Shown in pieces: positions 58,432 through 64,000 of a stretch of 64,000 nt of DNA. The stretch comes from Usnea hakonensis (lineage: Eukaryota > Ascomycota > Lecanoromycetes > Lecanorales > Parmeliaceae): assembly GCA_013423325.1 (NCBI GenBank), contig BLJB01000201.1, positions 1 through 64,000 of the forward strand, given 5' to 3'. The position numbers and the translations under genes were made by a program. The notes below the pieces were generated by a model. That model saw only the letters and a program-made list of their open reading frames with translations. It did not search any database and had not been told where the DNA came from. Numbering within the stretch: position 1 is the first letter of the stretch; the number at the start of each line of letters is the position of its first letter.

Positions 58432-59317
58432 ATGGATGCCCCCCAGTGTTTCATCCGTGTGAGTATGATTGTTGAGCGGGACGAGAGAACGTTGGCATTT
58501 CATACTGTTCAATACTCGCTGCAATCTAGGTAAGACCATAGATCTTTGCAGCTAGACGGAACTCCTGCAGGATAGTTTCCTCAGTATGTGCTGCCCCTTT
58601 TGCACCTCAGTACGCTTCCGGGTATAAATATGTAATGTTTCCTTTGCATCAGAGACGCAAAGTAGCCAAGAATGAAGCAGTATTGTACAATTTGGCATGC
58701 GAGGATCAGAGACGCAGAATAGCCGAAGATGAAGCAGCATTGCGCAAGTTATCATGGCGTCAGCTTGCCGAACGCGAGCCTCAAGTGGGTGGTATTTCGT
58801 CCCATTTCCTAAGTCTTCCCAAGCGGCTAAGACGTTCTGAAACCCGAGAACCAGTCTCTTGAACAGGCGGAACAAGCAGACAGCATTGAATGGAACGACT
58901 TTCCCGAAATTGATGCTAAGTATGGAAAACCCCGTATGCCAAAAAATTCTAGAAGCCCAAACACAACGATCAGAACAGAACCGGAGGATGATACCAACCC
59001 ATTTCTCAACACCGACACTGAAGGCTCAAGTCCAGCATTGAATAGCAGCACCAACGAAATATACGTGCCCCTCAAAATCACCGTGCATTGGTCCCTGCTC
59101 CATCCAAATTCCACATAACCAGGGCGCTTACCTGCATCAGGGACAGGTACCACCGACATGGAATGCGCCATGGGGCTATTCGGACCCACCGCAGGAGATC
59201 TGGGAAGCGTGGGTGAAGATTGAGCAGGGGAAATGGCACCGGGTTCACATAGATGGATTTGCAGTGTCACATTGGTGGGCTGAACCTGAGATTCGAATAG
59301 GGGGGAATGTAAATTGA
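58432..59317 (+). CDS. Unrecognised multi-exon small protein
   Basis: Coding pieces in order: start MDAPQCFIR (58432) with a GTGAGT donor; a Lys/Glu/Ala-rich exon from about 58650 with two related about 19-residue units (RRKVAKNEAVLYNLACEDQ and RRRIAEDEAALRKLSWRQ), coiled-coil-like; an exon with EQADSIEWNDFPEIDAKYG and a Ser/Thr/Asn-rich linker; and a last exon ending at 59317 with TWNAPWGYSDPPQEIWEAW, WHRVHIDGFAVSHWWAEP. The final exon is clearly protein-like, Trp-rich and free of stops. The donor after EREPQ and the acceptor before VLKPENQSL are not certain, so exact length (about 190-200 residues) is provisional. Function unknown. Confidence 0.5.
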
Positions 59318-60267
59318 GTTGATATAGGACGATGAAACAAAGACAGGTCTTTGAGGCACGATCGACGTTGTTTGGATTGAAAGAATAGCGTCGCGCTGGA
59401 TCATTACATTGGCCGAAACTTTCTTTATAAGACTTTTTGGGGTGACTTTGGAGAGAAATTCAGCTGGAAGTTTGATCGTTGCGTTGGATCACCCGCATAC
59501 ATTTATCTTTTATAACATATTTCACGCACATAGCCGCCATCTTCTACCAACGGCTTTTTCTTCCTAATGATGTTCAACGGAGAAGTAAGGATCGCTGTGT
59601 GTTACTAACGTATGACTTTTTTTTTCCGGGCCAAGTTTGCTCCTAACGGCGGTGAGCAGCTGTCCCGTCCACGCGGATACGTTGTGAAAGGTGGAACAAA
59701 GAGCAAGAAATAGATGGAAGCGTACAGGGGGCGATCAATTTGTCAACCGAGATATTTCAATGATACAGCGAATGAGCATATAAAAGTATGTTTGATCTAA
59801 GTGGATCAGACCTATGAGGTGCAAGAGGCAACAGAAGCAATTTTATACACCACGGCTATGTGCATCAGAGTACGTGTTTGACCCGTCAAGATACTTCCAT
59901 TGCGGTATTCCTGCATATCCTAAGCATGTATCGTGTTGCCTAGTTCTTTTTCACCGTGAGACCGAAGAGTCGTGACTCATATTACCCAATCCTCTCCCGC
60001 TTTGTTGGGCTGGAAAAGGGAAAGGTTTTGTGCTCAACACTTTGCCCACTCAACACGATGGCATCACTTTTCTCCTCAACAATCTACTCCAGGCTTTCTT
60101 CGCAGCTATAAAGGCTGCAATCGATCTGCTCTTCACATTTCACATTCACAACTTCACATACCTCCACAATCAACCGATACTCACCATCCGCCAAAGACCC
60201 ACACAACCCAACCCGCAGACTTCAGCTAGCCCAACCATCAACCAACCCAACCATCAACCAGCCCACA
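59318..60267. promoter_or_regulatory. Intergenic with TATA box and CAACC-repeat leader
   Basis: The upstream part shows nothing. A TATA-like CTATAAAGG lies at about 60107-60115, about 155 bp before the ATG at 60268. The leader carries direct repeats of CCAACCATCAACCA (about 60230-60262). This gives the downstream gene a clear core promoter. Confidence 0.5.
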
Positions 60268-60660
60268 ATGCGTCTCATCACCAAGCTCATCATGGCAGCT
60301 GCCATCTTCTACTTACTAATCATCGCCCACCAAGAGAATATCCACGCGAGGGTATCTAGATTCAACAAGCGATTCGACACACTCTACATCGAGTACATGA
60401 GGCTTGCCTCTCCAGCAAAATCATGCCCTGAGTCTGTACTTGACCGACTCAAGGTCGAAGTAGCGGAGGCTGAGTTTCTGGTTACGAGATTGGGATGTTG
60501 GGATGAGAAGGCCGCTTTGCCGTGCATGAGGCTTCTTCACCAAGAGGAGCTCTTGAAAACAATGCTTCTGGTAGCATTGGTGGCAAATTCTGAACCGCGC
60601 AGCACTACGGACGTCGAGGGGGGAGTTGCGAGGTCTGAGCGTGATCTGTTGTCAAAGTAG
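60268..60660 (+). CDS. Small signal-anchored or secreted protein, unrecognised
   Basis: Single exon, 130 residues. N-terminal hydrophobic helix (LITKLIMAAAIFYLLIIAH) at 3-21 serves as signal peptide or membrane anchor. The rest is helical and charged: RVSRFNKRFDTLYIEYMRLA, two Cys (KSCPES, GCWDEK) and a third in LPCMRLL. A C-terminal VALVANSEPRSTTDVEGG tail follows. No family known to me. TATA and leader context support the start. The 3' end overlaps a minus-strand small secreted-protein gene. Confidence 0.6.
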   Translation: MRLITKLIMAAAIFYLLIIAHQENIHARVSRFNKRFDTLYIEYMRLASPAKSCPESVLDRLKVEVAEAEFLVTRLGCWDEKAALPCMRLLHQEELLKTMLLVALVANSEPRSTTDVEGGVARSERDLLSK

Positions 60661-60884
60661 GGGCGGGGTGAGGAAAAAACAGAGGAGATATCTCGAAGGT
60701 ACTGAGGGATACCTACACAGCTGTGAGGCAGATTGATGTAATGAAGGGTTTCGACAGGGTGGATGTGATACTCAGAGACGGGACACTCAGATTGTTGCTT
60801 GCCCTTGATGTTGTTTCCTAGCACGACTGTCATGCAAGCAAAAGCCCCTAATAAGCTGCTCAAAACGCAAAACTTCATCATCAT
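60605..60884 (-). CDS. Small secreted protein, convergent with the previous gene
   Basis: Signal peptide MMMKFCVLSSLLGAFACMTV, then a short mature part with SECPVSEYHIHPVETLHY and LPHSCV. Preferred model: exons 60884-60713 and 60645-60605 with a 67-nt intron (GTATCC..., T/C tract, CTTTGAC branch, AACAG), total about 70 residues. Without splicing the frame runs to 60537, 115 residues. Two Cys in the mature part. Unrecognised, effector-like in build. Confidence 0.45.
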
Positions 60885-61999
60885 TCATTACGCAATAAGC
60901 AAAGTTCTTCAATTGAAATGGATTACTAACTGTCTGCTCTTTTCTTTGGTACTTGAAGCGTCATGGAGGCAGAATACTGTCGCTCATGACTTTGAGGGCC
61001 ATATTCGTATCTGTTGGCGTTGTGTCCGAACGAGGCCAGTCAGTGACTTCCTCGTATTCAGCTTGTGAGGAGGTACATCGTGAGAAGATGGAAAACATGG
61101 GAAATCGAAAGCGGAGAGTAGGGATTTAGAAATATATGTCAAAGAGATGACCATTCGGTGGATAGTCTGGAGCAAAGGGGTTGATACCTTTGTGTTAGAG
61201 TATCTGTTAGAACGGACAGCGTTACTTGCGGTCATTGCATAGTCAAACAGAGAACCAGCGTCTTTAGACAGAATTCTGGAAGTCCTACATATTACGCGTT
61301 ATCAATATGTACGTGGTTTGGTGGCTTTCTGATTTTCTGGGGGGAAAATTTATTTTTCACCGAGGCCGAAATAATTTCACTTGATTTACAAGAAGCAGTA
61401 TACAGAGATGTATTGCTGACTTTGATGATCACAGATGTCAGTTGAAAAGAAAACGTGCTTCAGGGTTGAGAGAACACGCTACTCTCGTCTTGCTCACGGT
61501 GTGGTGCATGGGGCTTGGCTGGAAAGATGGTATTGGTCATTAGAATTTCGTTCGAGGCGGGTGTGGGTCTTTCTTTGCCTAGCTACATGTCTGTGACGGT
61601 ATTCCCCGAACGCCTCTTTTTCCAGATTACAAGGAAATTACGAGGATGCACATCAATGGCCTGCCTTGTTATATCGACGTTTGAACCCCGTTCTGACTTT
61701 TCGGCCGTGCCTCGCGCTTCCACCTCCTCACCCGAGTCACTTGATCATTCACTGCACTACTCATCGAGGCGCCTACTCAACTCGCCCGTGCAGATTGGCA
61801 TGGGCCGTCAAATTCGTGCCAAACCGCCTAAGACATAGATCAGCGCAGAGCCGAGTTATTTCGGCCAAAGAAGTGCTCTTACCCATCGCTTCACGGCAAT
61901 GAGCTAGGACACCTTAGCTTCTTGATTCAATTCTCAAGAGAAGAACGAAAACTGGAAGAATAGCCCCTAGATGAGTAATTCTAAGCTGTAAACCATCAT
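60885..61999. other. Intergenic, nothing recognised
   Basis: Promoter side of the minus-strand secreted-protein gene and about 900 bp without supported genes. Confidence 0.4.
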
Positions 62000-62431
62000 C
62001 TACATACCTACACAGAACACAGCCATTGCCCCATACGCAAAACTCGCAAAAAGGCCTGCGGTAAGCGCAACCCCATCTCCGCACCTAACCTTCCCAGCCC
62101 AAGCCACCGCTCTCGCGACCCAGCGCGGGATCGCGTTCCCGATTGTATCAGGCTGGCCATCACTCGGGTAGGGAATACAAATCTAATATACTAGCTTCGT
62201 TCAGTATCCCGGTCGTGGGGGTGTAGAGTGAAGTGTTCAATCGGCGATCTTGTGTGGGCGGGAAAGAGGCCTGATGATATGTAGTTGGTTGGATGGTGGC
62301 GCTGTGAGGGTGGGGGGAAAGTTGAAGGGGGGAGATAAAGTGAGGATGGTGTAGGGATGGTTTGATGGTACCGTCGTAAAGCTTGATGGATAGGCAGATA
62401 GGTTGAGAACGTCCAATGTGGACCGAGACAT
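62000..62431 (-). CDS. Possible small single-helix protein, spliced
   Basis: The 3' exon (about 62181-62000) is convincing: ICIPYPSDGQPDTIGNAIPR, WVARAVAWAGKVRCGDGVAL and a helix TAGLFASFAYGAMAVFCVGM at the C-terminus, after a TATTAG acceptor. The 5' part probably begins MSRSTLDVLNLSAYPSSF at 62431 with a GTACCA donor about 60 nt on. Unspliced, that frame stops at 62237. The joined product would be about 80 residues. Unrecognised. Confidence 0.4.
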
Positions 62432-62691
62432 GATTTCTTCTCTCTGTAGCCATTCTCCTTCTATAACTCATAGAGTCTCTATTCTCAGCGCATCTCCGGT
62501 TTCTAACAGCGCTAATGCTATGGTGAAAGTATCTTCAGTTTTATTTCATCCAGTCGTTGCGGTCCAGAAAGGCATGGAATAGAAATCATCTGTTCGGAAT
62601 TCAATTAGGATACTCTTTAGGATGATAGGAGTTTATCTTGTAACTTTCCAGATAGGTATCAGCCGAGGATTTTTATTTAAACAGCAGCACC

Positions 62692-63507
62692 TCAATCTGT
62701 CGCCGTTCCCAACTTATCAGGTCGTTGCAGTCCCTGGCTTTCCCATTGCTGCATCGCCACCTCAAAGAGCTCCGGCTGCTTCTCCCTCGGATACATAGGA
62801 TACATCTTGCCCCGTTCCCGCCGACTTTCCAACGTCTCAGTCAGCCTCGCCTCACCGTCCACGTCCGCCATGAAATCTTCCTCGAAAACATAGGACCTGG
62901 TCTCGCAATTATACCAGCCCGTACCAGAATACTCAAAAGGATCCTCCCAGTCATCGGTGAAGTAGTGTAAGTAACCTCCATGCGTAACCAGAACAACTTG
63001 TGCGTCTACAACGCCGTTTCTGACCAGCTCGCGGATTTTGAGGCGCAGAAAAATTCGAGCGTCACGGGCGCGGGACTTGATGGCGCTACTGTGCGGGCTG
63101 TAACGAGTTTCTAGGCCCTTGACGTTCCAGCCATCCTTGATAAGGGAGAGATCGACAGGCCATTTATTCTCGGCTATGATGCTGCGGAGTAAGGACGGGT
63201 CGGAACCTATGTCGCATACAACATCCGAGGTTTCTTGAGCGTCTGGAAGGGCAAGGATCTGAGGTGGGCAGTTACTGTTGGAAGTGAGAGCCGGGCTAAA
63301 TGTCAGAAATGCGGTGTGAAGTGCTCGGCGGAGTGGGGAAGCAGTGACGAGCGAGATTTTCGACTGGTGTCGGAACGAGAAATTGCGGAGAGTTTCACAC
63401 TGCTCTTCACCCAGAGGTGTGAGGCCGGGGTCTTGAAGGGAGTAGTACCTGGCGCCTAGGTTGTGAAATCCTTGCCCATGTCGAACGCAGTGAATGATTG
63501 GTGCCAT
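62692..63507 (-). CDS. Histidine phosphatase superfamily (phosphoglycerate-mutase-like) protein
   Basis: Single exon, 271 residues from the ATG at 63507 (MAPIIHCVRHGQGFHN). An in-frame ATG at 63570 would add 21 residues. Motifs: RHGQGFHN with the phosphohistidine, LTPLGEEQCETLR, VTASPLRRALHTA with the second Arg, and VLVTHGGYLHYFTDDW with the second His; all four active-site residues are present. The type matches fungal 'phosphoglycerate mutase family' phosphatases rather than glycolytic PGM; the substrate is unknown. C-terminal part is Arg/Glu-rich (ESRRERGKMYPMYPREKQPE). Confidence 0.85.
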   Translation of the reverse strand: MAPIIHCVRHGQGFHNLGARYYSLQDPGLTPLGEEQCETLRNFSFRHQSKISLVTASPLRRALHTAFLTFSPALTSNSNCPPQILALPDAQETSDVVCDIGSDPSLLRSIIAENKWPVDLSLIKDGWNVKGLETRYSPHSSAIKSRARDARIFLRLKIRELVRNGVVDAQVVLVTHGGYLHYFTDDWEDPFEYSGTGWYNCETRSYVFEEDFMADVDGEARLTETLESRRERGKMYPMYPREKQPELFEVAMQQWESQGLQRPDKLGTATD

Positions 63508-64000
63508 GCCGGTTCGAGTAGGAGTGAACGAGACAGTGTTGAGGGCATTAGACAAAAGGAATGTACACAAGGGGTTATCTAGCAGTCAAAGTCCTTCCAG
63601 AAAGTAGCCAAATCGATGGAGGAACAGCGATGGAAAGGATTGATCCTACTTTAAATAACAGCAGGAAAGACACTTGCCCTTCCTTAGGCCGAAACTGGAC
63701 GCCAATTTGACAAAGCAATGCACGGATAAGCACGTTGAAGCGTCGGGATACAAGACAATCATGTACGAGAATCAGGGAAGGTAGAGTTGAATATTAAAGT
63801 CTGGTGGACCAATTGGAAACTGTGGTTTTCCCGTCGTAGATAGTGCGATACCTTACTTTACCTTATGGTTGTAATGCCGACGCACTATTCCGCAACAGGC
63901 AGCCAAGACACATCTTCGGATCGTCCCGTCATCGTCATACCCGAGCAAACCTCGCCGTACATACGACTCCCTCGATGTGCGTATAAAGTCTCGAGCTCTC
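63508..64000. other. Right edge, promoter region
   Basis: Upstream region of the phosphatase gene. Contains TTACTTTACCTTA near 63853 and a TATA-like GTATAAAG near 63980 that may serve a gene beyond the window. Confidence 0.35.

Noticed and set aside
60537..60604. Unspliced C-terminal extension of the minus-strand secreted protein
   Set aside because: A well-formed intron removes this reading, and the extension is antisense to coding sequence.
61515..61902. Plus-strand frames of 78-107 codons
   Set aside because: No motif, signal or splice support, and unnatural composition.

Overview
The window is nuclear DNA of a filamentous ascomycete (Pezizomycotina). Genes are interrupted by 50-80 nt introns with GTRNGT-like donors and CTRAC-type branch sites. 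It contains typical fungal families: SHR3, a Pth11/SAT-like rhodopsin-domain protein, two NACHT-based NLRs, FN3K, mitochondrial L25 and an ABCB pump. AT-rich segments with C-to-T and G-to-A differences look like RIP-mutated repeat relics. The species cannot be told from sequence alone. All splice models below were read by eye and kept only when phases and total lengths agreed.

Left part (1-9.4 kb): an AT-rich relic abuts a truncated gene 3' end. Next come microsatellites, then two genes for small secreted proteins. The first of these encodes a signal peptide followed by four copies of a 16-residue unit, each preceded by dibasic RR sites; this is the architecture of a Kex2-processed repeat peptide precursor and is the most novel item here. 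A ten-exon seven-helix receptor-like gene and SHR3 follow.

9.4-21.1 kb: a block of catabolic enzymes: alpha/beta hydrolase (with a frame break), mitochondrial succinate-semialdehyde dehydrogenase, short-chain dehydrogenase, zinc alcohol dehydrogenase and a second mitochondrial-type aldehyde dehydrogenase. SDR and ADH diverge from a ~330 bp shared promoter carrying three CGG triplets at exact 7-bp period. Hydrolase, alcohol oxidation and SSADH suggest breakdown of an ester or lactone through a C4 alcohol/aldehyde to succinate (inference).

22-32.2 kb: HTD2-like dehydratase, a small cysteine-containing secreted protein, a second copy of the AT-rich relic, a full-length ABCB multidrug pump and mitochondrial ribosomal protein L25.

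33-55.4 kb is accessory in character: an NLR with SesB-like hydrolase, NACHT and WD40 parts; a fructosamine-3-kinase-type protein with a disordered tail; unrecognised genes; a truncated pseudogene with an in-frame TGA; AT-rich relics; and a NACHT-ankyrin NLR whose ankyrin region is cut by one in-frame TAG.

56-64 kb: mostly small unrecognised genes, including a convergent pair that overlaps at the 3' ends, and a histidine-phosphatase (phosphoglycerate mutase-like) gene. No rRNA, CRISPR or intact transposon was seen, and no tRNA could be supported by eye.
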